Source of the DNA: a virus
Length of the DNA stretch: 26,593 bases
Virus record (IMG/VR): IMGVR_UViG_3300023172_000163
Coordinates: 1 to 26,593 of that record
Direction: 5' to 3' (one strand)
Shown: piece by piece, positions 7,100-14,749 of the stretch
Layout of the letters: each line of letters starts with the position of its first letter
Position numbering within the stretch: the first letter of the stretch is position 1
The notes under the pieces: generated by a model
Database searches by the model: none
Told to the model about the DNA's origin: nothing
What the model saw: the letters and a program-made list of their open reading frames with translations, nothing else
Position numbers and translations under genes: made by a program

Positions 7100-7117
7100 G
7101 TTGATGAACATACTATA
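7100..7117 (-). promoter_or_regulatory. Putative promoter and shared leader of the VWA peptidase gene
   Basis: The minus strand reads TATAGT, AT, then GTTCATCAAC, 12 bases before the peptidase ATG at 7088. The same arrangement (TATAAT, TA, GTTCATCAAC) precedes cobS. The -10-like box directly follows the U-run of the upstream terminator, so part of the TATA could be coincidental. The shared leader makes a regulatory role more likely. Confidence 0.5.
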
Positions 7118-7141
7118 AAACCCCCTGGGGTCACCAGGAGG
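7117..7141 (-). terminator. Rho-independent terminator after the gp46-oxygenase operon
   Basis: The minus-strand RNA reads CCUCCUGG, loop UGACC, CCAGGGGG, then UUUU. The stem is eight pairs including one G-U. It lies about 25 bases past the stop of the 7166-7804 gene and separates the recombination operon from the peptidase-CobS operon. Confidence 0.75.
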
Positions 7142-7165
7142 TCATAGTGGACAGTCTCTCAACTG

Positions 7166-7804
7166 TCAATACTCAAAGTTAGAATCGTCATGACCGACAG
7201 ATCCCTTAGGCATTATATTAAAAGCTAACGAGTATCTTTTAATATCAGTTTTGTGTATTAAAACTTGATGCTGTAAAGAACTAGGAAACAATACCATCAT
7301 GTTTGTTCTTGGTCTAAGTTCCCAAGACAAACTATTAAAGTAATTGTAATCAAATGGTTCTACATTTATAGTTATATGATTAGGATTGTAAAATACTAAA
7401 GGAGCACTGTCATTATCATATGCCCCAAAGTAAACAATACCGCTCAACCAAGAATTGGTGTGTGAATGTCGTTCACATCTACCACCTTCATATGTACGTG
7501 TAAACCATGAACTAGTGAATTGAATATCACACGGATACTTCATAGTATCAATTACATAAGAAAGACATTTGTCTCTCAGGTGCTTCTCAACATCTGGAAG
7601 TTTTGACAAAATATTTTTATCTTTAGTAACTGCTCCTAGACAACCATCATCCTCAATATCTTCTAACCATTCAACAGTATCTTTAAAATCATAAAGTTGT
7701 TTGGTAATATTAAAGTCAATATTACAAGTAGAAATAGGACTAGAAAAAGTCGGAACAATTTGCCAGTAAGGTTCTTGATCTAACGTGAATGGTGGGTAAC
7801 TCAT
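7166..7804 (-). CDS. 2OG-Fe(II) oxygenase family protein (TIGR02466/PF13759-like)
   Basis: 212 aa. The C-terminal half has the layout of this oxygenase family: RHSHTNSWLSGIVYF (H113 and H115), then LVFYNPNH, then MMVLFPSSLQHQV with the distal histidine at about 179, then KRYSLAFNIMPKG with the 2OG-contacting arginine at about 190. The N-terminal 90 residues are less distinctive. The start overlaps the gp46 gene's stop as ATGA, and the gene is last before a terminator. Several cyanophages carry multiple such oxygenases, usually with unknown substrates. The sequence is unlike the other oxygenase in this window, so they are not recent duplicates. Confidence 0.85.
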   Translation of the reverse strand: MSYPPFTLDQEPYWQIVPTFSSPISTCNIDFNITKQLYDFKDTVEWLEDIEDDGCLGAVTKDKNILSKLPDVEKHLRDKCLSYVIDTMKYPCDIQFTSSWFTRTYEGGRCERHSHTNSWLSGIVYFGAYDNDSAPLVFYNPNHITINVEPFDYNYFNSLSWELRPRTNMMVLFPSSLQHQVLIHKTDIKRYSLAFNIMPKGSVGHDDSNFEY

Positions 7805-9516
7805 GCTTCAGATAAAACAGAATAATTTTTAATTTTATCAAACTTAAGGGTTCGATCAAACTTTCCTTCTAGACTTTCTTTGTGACTAATAACAAACACG
7901 TTTGTGTTGTCATCAAAGTTACGAAGGATCCATCCTAGTTCACTACTACCACTGGCATCTAGAGAACCATCAAAGATCTCATCTAGAATAAGGAGGTTAG
8001 TATCCACGCTATTCTTAAGTTTAGCAATACTCCTCCAAGTAAGCAGAAGAGCAAGATCGATACGAGCTTTCTCTCCCTCACTGAAAGATTCGTAAGTAAA
8101 GATGTCTCGGTATCTAGACTTAATAGTTTCCTCAAAGTTTTCATTAAGAGTAAAGTTAACGTAAAAGTCCATCTTCCTAAGATAATCTCCGATGAGTTTG
8201 TTCATCGCTGGAAGATATCGTTTGATGATTCTACTCTTAATTCCATTATCTTTTAACAATTGACCAGCAACACTTAATGTATCTTTATCTTTTTTAGATG
8301 TGATAAACTGATCTTTGATCAGATTCTTCTCATTAACGTAAGCAGTTAGTTTTTCAAACTCTGCTTTCTTGCTGCTGGTAGGAGCATTGAGTTCTTCAAT
8401 CTCCATCTCACGATTACTGATCTGTTGATCGAGAGAAGTGATCTCATAGTTAAGTTGATTAATTGTTGAGTTGATCTCAACAATTTGTTCGGACAACTCC
8501 ATGAACTTTGATTCACGTTGTTCTTCTTGCTCGATTGACTTTTCAAGATCACTGAAGCCCTGCTCTAAGGTCAGTAATTCTTTGTCACCCTCATTGATCT
8601 TCTGATCTCGAAAGTCCTGCCCAATCTCTTGTGTACACGTAGGACACACATGATTGTTAATAAAGAACTCAGTTTCTTTCTTACAGGTGCTAATCTTTTG
8701 TTGAATTTTCACCCTAAAGGTATTGAGTTGCTTGAGTTTCTTTTTATTATCGGCAAGAGTTTTTAACTCTGTATTGTAGTCGGCAAGAACTACAGTTTGA
8801 TCAGCAACATTTTTCAATGCCGACGATTTGTCAACTTTAAGGGTCTCGATGATTGCTTGTTTCTTTTCAATATCAGACTTTGTTTTCTTTTCCAACTCCA
8901 GCATATAATTTTTCTGGAGTTCGATCTTGTCAGTTGACATCTTAAGTTGATATTCTAGTTCCTTGATCTCTTCATTGTTGTCACGAACTTTGTCTTTCAA
9001 CAGGGTGTTCATAACAGAGAAGATTTGGATGTCTAGAATATCTTCGATGATTTCCCTTCGTGATGCCACTGGCAGTTTCATGAAAGGAACGAACGTAGAT
9101 GACCCAAGAACTACAATCTGTGTGAAAGACTTATAGTTCATCTTCAAAATGTTTTGTTCTAGTTGCTTTTGATAGTCAACTGCTGTAGATGACTGATCAA
9201 TCATCTGACCATTTTGATAAATCTCAAACACATTAGGTTTGATACCACGAATAATTTTGTATTGATTTTTAGCAATACGAAACTCGACTTCCACCTCACA
9301 ACCTTTTTCATTGATGCTGTTAACCAGCATGGGTTTATTGATTTTCCTAAATGGTTTACCAAATAAAGAAAATGTCAAAGCGTCAAGAACGGTACTCTTG
9401 CCAGCACCATTTGATCCAATGATTAGATTGGTTTTGTGTGATGTAAGATCCACCTCGGTGAACACGTTCCCCGTAGATAGGAAGTTTTTCCAGCGGATCT
9501 TTTCAAATACGATCAT
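7801..9516 (-). CDS. 46: Recombination endonuclease subunit, SMC/Rad50-like ATPase (gp46)
   Basis: 571 aa, similar to T4 gp46 (560 aa). With gp47 it forms the Mre11/Rad50-type complex that resects ends and supports recombination-dependent replication and host DNA breakdown. Order: Walker A GSNGAGKS (34-41), long coiled coil (about 170-410) broken by the zinc hook CPTC (291-294), ABC signature FSEGEK (about 478-483), and Walker B LLILDEIFD (508-516). The gene is complete. It is linked by ATGA overlaps to the DUF3110-like gene upstream and the oxygenase downstream. Confidence 0.97.
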   Translation of the reverse strand: MIVFEKIRWKNFLSTGNVFTEVDLTSHKTNLIIGSNGAGKSTVLDALTFSLFGKPFRKINKPMLVNSINEKGCEVEVEFRIAKNQYKIIRGIKPNVFEIYQNGQMIDQSSTAVDYQKQLEQNILKMNYKSFTQIVVLGSSTFVPFMKLPVASRREIIEDILDIQIFSVMNTLLKDKVRDNNEEIKELEYQLKMSTDKIELQKNYMLELEKKTKSDIEKKQAIIETLKVDKSSALKNVADQTVVLADYNTELKTLADNKKKLKQLNTFRVKIQQKISTCKKETEFFINNHVCPTCTQEIGQDFRDQKINEGDKELLTLEQGFSDLEKSIEQEEQRESKFMELSEQIVEINSTINQLNYEITSLDQQISNREMEIEELNAPTSSKKAEFEKLTAYVNEKNLIKDQFITSKKDKDTLSVAGQLLKDNGIKSRIIKRYLPAMNKLIGDYLRKMDFYVNFTLNENFEETIKSRYRDIFTYESFSEGEKARIDLALLLTWRSIAKLKNSVDTNLLILDEIFDGSLDASGSSELGWILRNFDDNTNVFVISHKESLEGKFDRTLKFDKIKNYSVLSEA

Positions 9517-9776
9517 TCTAAATCTTTCGGTGGTATCAGGAAATCATCTTTGGTAATTATAGCATACTTATGGTATCTCTCTTCACAAGCATTAATAATT
9601 AAATCTTCATCAATTTCAACAATTTGAAGGAGTGGGTTTGTAGGATCCATTATCATCATACCGTTGTATCGCTCTGCATCGTCAGCATTTTCGAAGATAG
9701 GAATAATCTGGTCTCCTTCTTCGGAGACCACAGAGAACACCCCTTCTACTTTATCAGCTAACGTGAGAATATACAT
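9513..9776 (-). CDS. DUF3110-like small protein between gp47 and gp46
   Basis: 87 aa. The pattern fits DUF3110, a family of cyanobacteria and plastid-bearing organisms: the start MYILTLADKVEGVFSVV, then IPIFENADDAERYNGMM, a central PLLQIVEID and the end DDFLIPPKDLE. Its biochemical function is not known to me. It sits between gp47 (one-base overlap) and gp46 (ATGA overlap), so the nuclease subunits and this protein are made together. A host-derived origin is plausible but not shown. Confidence 0.75.
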   Translation of the reverse strand: MYILTLADKVEGVFSVVSEEGDQIIPIFENADDAERYNGMMIMDPTNPLLQIVEIDEDLIINACEERYHKYAIITKDDFLIPPKDLE

Positions 9777-10825
9777 CAGGCAACTTCACAGCTCTCAATA
9801 TATAGGGACCTCATTAATTTCTTGAGTTCGGTTTTGTCTACCGACATCTCAGTATCATCGACATACTCATTAAGAAGAGTCATAGTGTCTTTGACTTCTA
9901 AATTAATTTCAGCATCAGTATCATCTTCGGTAGTAAGAGTTTCCACAATCTTAATATCGTGTACTCCAACATCATATAGACGATCGACTAGATCTTCAAA
10001 CATGTGATAATCAGTCTTCTCTTCAACAACAATCTTGATATACTTATCAGTATATTCATGGACATTCAACTTATCGTAGTTGTCAATTTTGTCATTGTAA
10101 AAGATCTTTTCAAAAATCTCGTAAGGATTCTTGACCCTAGTCAATTTATTCGTAGGGGGATCATACAGATGGAATCCACGCTCATCTTTATAATCATTCC
10201 AGAACATCTGGTAAGGATTGCCTAGGTATGTAATGTTACCTTTACTAGACTTGTGGTGGTAATGACCAGAGAACACTTGCTTGAACTTCTTGTAAATCTT
10301 AGGGTCCATGCCATGTTCCATCTTGAGACCAGGAGTTACTTCAAACCCATCGAGTTCGAGGTGTCCCATGACGATCTCGGCATTTGTGCTTTCAAGATGC
10401 GATAACGTTTCTTCTTGATTCTCTTTGTTAATCCAGGGGACGAAACAAATTGGAGTATCCTCAATGTAAGTAGTAGTAACTCCATCATAGACCTGAATAT
10501 TCTCATAATCTTTCAGCAACAGTTCAGGTGAATTAATCTTATTGGTGTTCTTATAGTACACACAATGATTACCAAGAATCATGTGGACAGTGACGCCCAT
10601 CCCAGCCAAGCGATCAAAATAAGAGCGACGAATCCGATTCCAAACATTAAAGTCAATGCCTTTCCTGTTGTCAAACGTATCGCCAAGATCAATGACTGTT
10701 TTAATTCCCTTTCTTTCAAGCGTTGGGAAAAAGATTTCTTCATAGAATTTTTCAAAGTAGTTCCAGAATGTTAGAGAACCTTTACGTCCATCTAAATGCT
10801 GATCTGTAATCAAAGCAACAGTCAT
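9776..10825 (-). CDS. 47: Recombination endonuclease subunit, Mre11-like nuclease (gp47)
   Basis: 349 aa, similar to T4 gp47 (339 aa). It is a calcineurin-like metallophosphoesterase. The metal ligands are visible in order: D8 and H10 in ITDQHLDGRKG, D49 in VIDLGDTFDNR, N86 and H87 in ILGNHC, H155 in VMGHLEL, and H188/H190 in FSGHYHHKS. It partners with gp46 for DNA end processing. The ATG overlaps the upstream 76-aa gene's stop as ATGA. Confidence 0.96.
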   Translation of the reverse strand: MTVALITDQHLDGRKGSLTFWNYFEKFYEEIFFPTLERKGIKTVIDLGDTFDNRKGIDFNVWNRIRRSYFDRLAGMGVTVHMILGNHCVYYKNTNKINSPELLLKDYENIQVYDGVTTTYIEDTPICFVPWINKENQEETLSHLESTNAEIVMGHLELDGFEVTPGLKMEHGMDPKIYKKFKQVFSGHYHHKSSKGNITYLGNPYQMFWNDYKDERGFHLYDPPTNKLTRVKNPYEIFEKIFYNDKIDNYDKLNVHEYTDKYIKIVVEEKTDYHMFEDLVDRLYDVGVHDIKIVETLTTEDDTDAEINLEVKDTMTLLNEYVDDTEMSVDKTELKKLMRSLYIESCEVA

Positions 10826-11052
10826 AGTTTACCACCCACTACACCATCATTCAATACTCTACTCTCACCCCATCCTTCTTGTCTACCCTTAAGATAGAAA
10901 TGAGTCATTCTAATACAAAGTTCTTCAGTCAAAGCAGTGATCAACTCTTCACCATCTTTAGCAGCACTGTGCCAAACACCGTACTTTGTTTTATAAACAC
11001 GAAAGGTATCATTAATCCATTCATGTTCGACAGTTTCTAGATGTTCACTCAT
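10822..11052 (-). CDS. Small hypothetical protein between gp55 and gp47
   Basis: 76 aa, ATGA overlaps on both sides (gp55 upstream, gp47 downstream), so it is part of the coupled operon. It starts MSEHLETVEHEWINDTFRVY, has a helical middle (ELITALTEELCIRMTHFYLK) and ends GVVGGKL. No known motif. Its conserved-looking spot between the late sigma factor and the nuclease suggests a transcription or recombination accessory role, but this is inference from position only. Confidence 0.75.
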   Translation of the reverse strand: MSEHLETVEHEWINDTFRVYKTKYGVWHSAAKDGEELITALTEELCIRMTHFYLKGRQEGWGESRVLNDGVVGGKL

Positions 11053-11531
11053 CGGTTCATTCTAAGTTCAACGTTTTCTTTGATGCTACCCATATCAGAA
11101 TATGTAGAGTTCATATCATTACCATAGTCATCTGTGTGCATCACGTGATCGTATCCAGTTTTTTCCAAGATCTTTTGTTTGATGTCGTTCTGACGTTTTT
11201 CTTTTTGGATACGGCGGAGGAAAGCGTAGTAGATAATCTGAGTGAAGTAAGCAAATGGATTCTTTGATTTTTCTGGGTCAAAGTTATTGATGTACTGAAC
11301 ACAGTTTTCAACGCCATCCGAGATCATGTCTTCTCGAAAAGTATAGTTTACAAAATTAGGTTTGTAAGACAAATGTGTAGCAATCTTAAGAAAGCAGTCG
11401 CCAATGTAGTGAGGGATTCTAGGACGCTGTTTACCTGCTTCTTCTGCTGCCTTAACTTTGTTTTTAAAGACAGTGATTGCTTCTAGGAAATCTTTGTTAT
11501 TGACGTAATACTCTGTGTTTTTCTTTGACAT
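11049..11531 (-). CDS. 55: Late-transcription sigma factor (gp55)
   Basis: 160 aa, compared with 185 aa for T4 gp55. It is a minimal sigma-70-family protein that directs host RNA polymerase to late promoters, with activation by the gp45 clamp. The segment FAYFTQIIYYAFLRRIQKEK matches sigma region 2 (core binding and -10 recognition), preceded by SDGVENCVQYINNFDPEKSK. The gene has its own strong sigma-70-type promoter at 11564-11592 and is the first gene of the gp55-gp47-gp46 operon, consistent with expression before late genes. Confidence 0.92.
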   Translation of the reverse strand: MSKKNTEYYVNNKDFLEAITVFKNKVKAAEEAGKQRPRIPHYIGDCFLKIATHLSYKPNFVNYTFREDMISDGVENCVQYINNFDPEKSKNPFAYFTQIIYYAFLRRIQKEKRQNDIKQKILEKTGYDHVMHTDDYGNDMNSTYSDMGSIKENVELRMNR

Positions 11532-11563
11532 AAGACATGTTTTGATTTGCTTACCATAGCAAC

Positions 11564-11592
11564 AGTATAGTTCATTACTGGGTTCTTGTCAA
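11564..11592 (-). promoter_or_regulatory. Consensus sigma-70-type promoter for gp55
   Basis: On the minus strand TTGACA (11592-11587) and TATACT (11569-11564) are separated by exactly 17 bases, an almost perfect vegetative promoter. The predicted start lies about 25 bases before the gp55 ATG. The -35 hexamer is also one arm of an inverted repeat (TGTCAA at 11587, TTGACA at 11599 on the plus strand). Confidence 0.85.
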
Positions 11593-11659
11593 CCAGCTTG
11601 ACAGATCCTCAGAAACTCAGTACAATAACTCTGTCAAGGGTTCAAGAGAGATATAGCTT

Positions 11660-12061
11660 TTAGCTTATTTTATAGATCTTTTCTAATTTCTTTTTCATCT
11701 CTTTTACTGATCCTAAGTATCCCATTCTTTGATTAAGATGTGAGGGTTCTACTCTTCCTTGATCTTCTTGTTCATTAGATCCATCTAGAGTAGATAGATA
11801 ATATCTTTCGATGCGTTTGTCTAGTTCAGACATTGTAATTACACGATCCATTGACAAGACAAACATTTGATCATATGTTGAATGAATCCAATCCACTAGA
11901 ACAAATCCATCAATGTTCTCACCATTTCTACGTTGTTTTACTGGTTCTACTTTTTTAGGGTTTTCAACTAACAGATGATTTTCATCTGCCAAGTAACAAA
12001 CTTTAGCAATAATTTCTTCACCAGTTGTTAGTTTAATTGTTGAGAAAAATTCTTCTTCCAT
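11660..12061 (-). CDS. Hypothetical protein with Sm-like N-terminal strand pattern
   Basis: 133 aa, starting one base after the uvsW stop codon. The N-terminus (FSTIKLTTGEEIIAKVCYLA) resembles Sm/LSm-type barrels, which begin with a 'v.l..G..i.g.v' strand pair. The middle DGFVLVDWIHSTYDQMFVLS and VITMSELDKRIERYY could complete a barrel plus helix. The C-terminus is charged and helical. The Sm assignment is an inference from pattern; RNA binding is not shown. It is the last gene of the late uvsY-uvsW segment before the gp55 promoter region. Confidence 0.75.
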   Translation of the reverse strand: MEEEFFSTIKLTTGEEIIAKVCYLADENHLLVENPKKVEPVKQRRNGENIDGFVLVDWIHSTYDQMFVLSMDRVITMSELDKRIERYYLSTLDGSNEQEDQGRVEPSHLNQRMGYLGSVKEMKKKLEKIYKIS

Positions 12062-12062
12062 A

Positions 12063-13523
12063 TTATTTTAAATTAATTGGTATTACTTCATACTTAAAGT
12101 TTTCCTCTTGGTAGATCTTAATTCTTTCTGTCAAGTGATTGAGAGTATAGTTAGTTCTACTCTTAGAAGAGATATCGTCAGCGATATCATATAGGGTTGC
12201 TATGTCTTTGCCTTCGCCTTTCCTGAGGACACGTCCAATAGATTGAAGATTACGTACCCGTGACTTACTCGGGGAAGCAAAGATGATATTGTGTAAACGT
12301 TTAATGTTGATGCCAGTAGAGAACGTTCCGTAAGAAGCAATAATGATAGCGTTATCCTGAGTCTCGGTTAACTTACGTACTTCTTCCCTATCTTCTACAT
12401 CTGTACCGCCATGAACAAAGAAAATTTCACGGTCTGATATATTGTTATTTATTAAATCGTAAAGTGGTTCACCATGCTTCTCCACATAGTTAAACAACAC
12501 CAAGGTGTTACCATCGATATCATTAACTAGATTCTTAATTAGGTTGTTACGTTGTTCATGTTGTACAATATATTCCATCTCAGCATGATAGTCCTCAAAG
12601 TATTTGTACTCATGCTTACACACCAGCACCTTGATACGGAACTTGGAGAGGTGTCCTTGCTTGATTAGGTCATCTGTCCTAGTCACCTTCTCACAGGCAC
12701 CAAAGAGACCCTCCAGGACCCACTTGTGAGTCTTGCTGCCATCTAACGTACCAGTAAATCCAAAACGATATTTGGCATTGTGTAGCTTAGTCATGATTCC
12801 TGTGAGGGACTTCGACTTAAATAAGTGTGCCTCATCTCCGATAACACAGTCAATGTCATCAAAGTATCTTTTTGGGAACTTGTAGATTGACTGCCATGTA
12901 GAAATAATAACTGGTTTGTCAGTATTCTTATCTTTGCCCGAATATATTGTATGACAGTATTCGTCGGCATTCCATCCATAGTCTTTAAAATCTTTGATCA
13001 TCTGCTCTACCAATGAGGTAGTTGGTACGACTAGCAGAATCTTTTTACCTGCTGCAGCATAGTATCTCACGATACTGTAGATCATAAGGGACTTACCCGA
13101 TCCTGTCGGTGACAAAAACAACCCTCTGTTGTTCTTCAGTGCTTTGTACACCGTCATGTATTGATAGTCTCTAGGTTTGTACTTAGAGATACTATTCATA
13201 AAATCTGCTACACCTTTGGGGGAGACGAACCCGTTGCTTTCTTCAACGTCTCCATACCAATCGTTAGGTTCGTAACTTAATCTATACTTTCGTTCGGCAC
13301 ACCATTCTTTTAGATGGGGAAGTAATCCGCCATACAATTCACCTGTAGCAGGAGAGTACAGGTGAATCATACCATCCCAGTATCTAAATCTGGGCTGCCG
13401 TTTTAAGAACTTTGCTTCTGGTAATTCAAAAGAAAAGTAATCCGCTAATTCATGATGAACGTGCTGATCAGAATTAACGGTAAGATATACTTCGTTCTTC
13501 TTCTTGACAGTAATCAGGGACAT
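12063..13523 (-). CDS. uvsW: DNA/RNA helicase, T4 UvsW type (SF2)
   Basis: 486 aa, similar to T4 UvsW (about 500 aa). It unwinds R-loops and branched DNA and switches replication from origin-primed to recombination-primed. Motifs in order: KPRDYQ Q-motif (about 116-121), Walker A SPTGSGKS (138-145), DEAH (230-233), FTGTL motif III (256-260) and motif VI QSIGRVLRKG (about 430-440). The N-terminal 110 residues correspond to the small DNA-binding domain. A one-base overlap with uvsY couples the two recombination genes. Confidence 0.95.
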   Translation of the reverse strand: MSLITVKKKNEVYLTVNSDQHVHHELADYFSFELPEAKFLKRQPRFRYWDGMIHLYSPATGELYGGLLPHLKEWCAERKYRLSYEPNDWYGDVEESNGFVSPKGVADFMNSISKYKPRDYQYMTVYKALKNNRGLFLSPTGSGKSLMIYSIVRYYAAAGKKILLVVPTTSLVEQMIKDFKDYGWNADEYCHTIYSGKDKNTDKPVIISTWQSIYKFPKRYFDDIDCVIGDEAHLFKSKSLTGIMTKLHNAKYRFGFTGTLDGSKTHKWVLEGLFGACEKVTRTDDLIKQGHLSKFRIKVLVCKHEYKYFEDYHAEMEYIVQHEQRNNLIKNLVNDIDGNTLVLFNYVEKHGEPLYDLINNNISDREIFFVHGGTDVEDREEVRKLTETQDNAIIIASYGTFSTGINIKRLHNIIFASPSKSRVRNLQSIGRVLRKGEGKDIATLYDIADDISSKSRTNYTLNHLTERIKIYQEENFKYEVIPINLK

Positions 13524-13996
13524 TAGTTTCCATTAATAAACTTCTCCCATTCAATAGCGTTCTTCACATGATAATTTCTTTGTGAAATCATCTTTAAAAC
13601 ATTATCTAGAAAATAAAGCATCTGATCAATGTATTTGATTTTTGCTTCTTGGTTAATGATGTCGTCGTCCGACTCAAGATAGACTTTCATCTTGTCGGCG
13701 GTTTTAATACTTGATCCGAAAGGTTTCTCAGCGTAAACTTTTGCTTCTGCCTCCCCGCTGTAATACTCTCTTTTTTCTCGGACTAATTTACGGACTTCAA
13801 ATTCCAGACTGGTTTTAATCTGTGAAAGATCTGTGTAATGGTTTAAGTATTTATTATGTTGGAAAGGGATCTCCATTGAGATCTTGCCGAGGTCAGCACT
13901 GTAGTTCTTGTTCTTAAATTCAAACTCTACAAAACTATCTTGTGCCCACTCATCTTTAATTTTCTCAAATTTATTACGAAGAGATTCAAAATTCAT
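13523..13996 (-). CDS. uvsY: Recombination mediator protein UvsY
   Basis: 157 aa, slightly longer than T4 UvsY (137 aa). It loads the UvsX recombinase onto gp32-covered single-stranded DNA. The text fits UvsY: a charged helical N-terminus with EKIKDEWAQDS, KYLNHYTDLSQIKTSLEFEV, many lysines and arginines, and a C-terminal helix LYFLDNVLKMISQRNYHVKN followed by AIEWEKFING. Position before uvsW supports it. The start overlaps the gp3 stop as ATGA. Confidence 0.92.
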   Translation of the reverse strand: MNFESLRNKFEKIKDEWAQDSFVEFEFKNKNYSADLGKISMEIPFQHNKYLNHYTDLSQIKTSLEFEVRKLVREKREYYSGEAEAKVYAEKPFGSSIKTADKMKVYLESDDDIINQEAKIKYIDQMLYFLDNVLKMISQRNYHVKNAIEWEKFINGN

Positions 13997-14511
13997 TGTT
14001 GAATAGCAAAGGTTTCATCACGGATGTTGTACTTAGTATACTTGAATGTTACTTGAGCTGTAAAGTATTCGATGTCATTAGATGAAGCATCGAAACTCAT
14101 TTCAGATACACTAATTGGAAATAAATTTTCAAAATCAATAACATGATTTACATTGTACGACGAGGTGTAGATTAATACTTGACCATTACTATACTCTGGT
14201 TCTTGGGTCGGCATATGTCCTTCAGACACACCGTTTTGTCTTACCCAATCAAAAATAGAACGCCAGTTAATTAACTCTTCATCGACAATAAACGTCACAG
14301 ACAAGTCCCCATATGTTACCCCGCCACCAGCTACGATAGGAAATTGACGGAACCTAGTGGGGACTTCGGTGAATGGCATAGAAAGATCAGGGAGGTTAAC
14401 TCGCTGACAGAAAAAATCTACCCCCCGAAACTTTTCCAGTTGGAGTTTAAATCCAACTGGCGAGAGGTAGTTTCTATTTCCAATTTGTTCCTTATACCAT
14501 TCAGCAGGCAT
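13993..14511 (-). CDS. 3: Tail completion and tube-terminating protein (gp3)
   Basis: 172 aa, close to T4 gp3 (176 aa), which caps the top of the tail tube and fixes tube and sheath length. The protein has the tail-tube fold pattern, and its segments parallel gp19 in this window: GDLSVTFIVDEELINWRSIF here versus TWTATFFNDKDMKIRSYF in gp19, and NDIEYFTAQVTFKYTKY versus NDQIEEFTVEFQYAYW. In cyanophages gp3 is often found between gp23 and uvsY, as here. A late-promoter-like CTAAATAG lies 22 bases upstream of the ATG. Confidence 0.82.
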   Translation of the reverse strand: MPAEWYKEQIGNRNYLSPVGFKLQLEKFRGVDFFCQRVNLPDLSMPFTEVPTRFRQFPIVAGGGVTYGDLSVTFIVDEELINWRSIFDWVRQNGVSEGHMPTQEPEYSNGQVLIYTSSYNVNHVIDFENLFPISVSEMSFDASSNDIEYFTAQVTFKYTKYNIRDETFAIQQ

Positions 14512-14532
14512 GTGTCAACTTCCCAAGCATTA

Positions 14533-14540
14533 CTATTTAG
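14533..14540 (-). promoter_or_regulatory. Putative late promoter upstream of gp3
   Basis: The minus strand reads CTAAATAG. The core TAAATA matches the late boxes before gp23 and others. The TAA stop of the preceding 70-aa gene is the TAA inside this box. It could drive gp3, uvsY and uvsW late. Confidence 0.5.
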
Positions 14541-14749
14541 GTGTAGTATGCCTGGTAGTAAGCAACGATGCCTGCTGAAATAGCGTGTCCTTGACTTACC
14601 CAATCGTGACAACAAGAAGTAATACTCTCCATACTATGTACAGGAGAACCATCTTCATTTAACTGAGATCCAAACTTCTTGAGGAGGATACTATAAACCT
14701 CTTCACGTAGTTTCATACGAGCGTCACTGTAACGCCAGTCTTCATTCAT
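14537..14749 (-). CDS. Small hypothetical protein, third after the capsid gene
   Basis: 70 aa from an ATG at 14749 (MNEDWRYSDARMKLREEVYS) that overlaps the preceding stop by 8 bases. A seven-codon N-terminal extension is open but would overlap more. The protein is helical with a possible hydrophobic C-terminal helix (AISAGIVAYYQAYYT) and two adjacent cysteines (SITSCCHDW). No family is recognised with confidence. It ends inside the gp3 late-promoter box. Confidence 0.72.
   Translation of the reverse strand: MNEDWRYSDARMKLREEVYSILLKKFGSQLNEDGSPVHSMESITSCCHDWVSQGHAISAGIVAYYQAYYT

Noticed and set aside
11632-11637. Second TTGACA on the minus strand as another gp55 promoter
   Set aside because: No acceptable -10 hexamer occurs 16-18 bases downstream. 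Kept only as a repeat copy.
13842-13860. TATTTATTA motif resembling a late promoter
   Set aside because: It lies inside uvsY coding sequence with no gene start close downstream except in the same frame; AT-rich codons explain it. A similar stretch inside uvsW near 12446 was rejected for the same reason.
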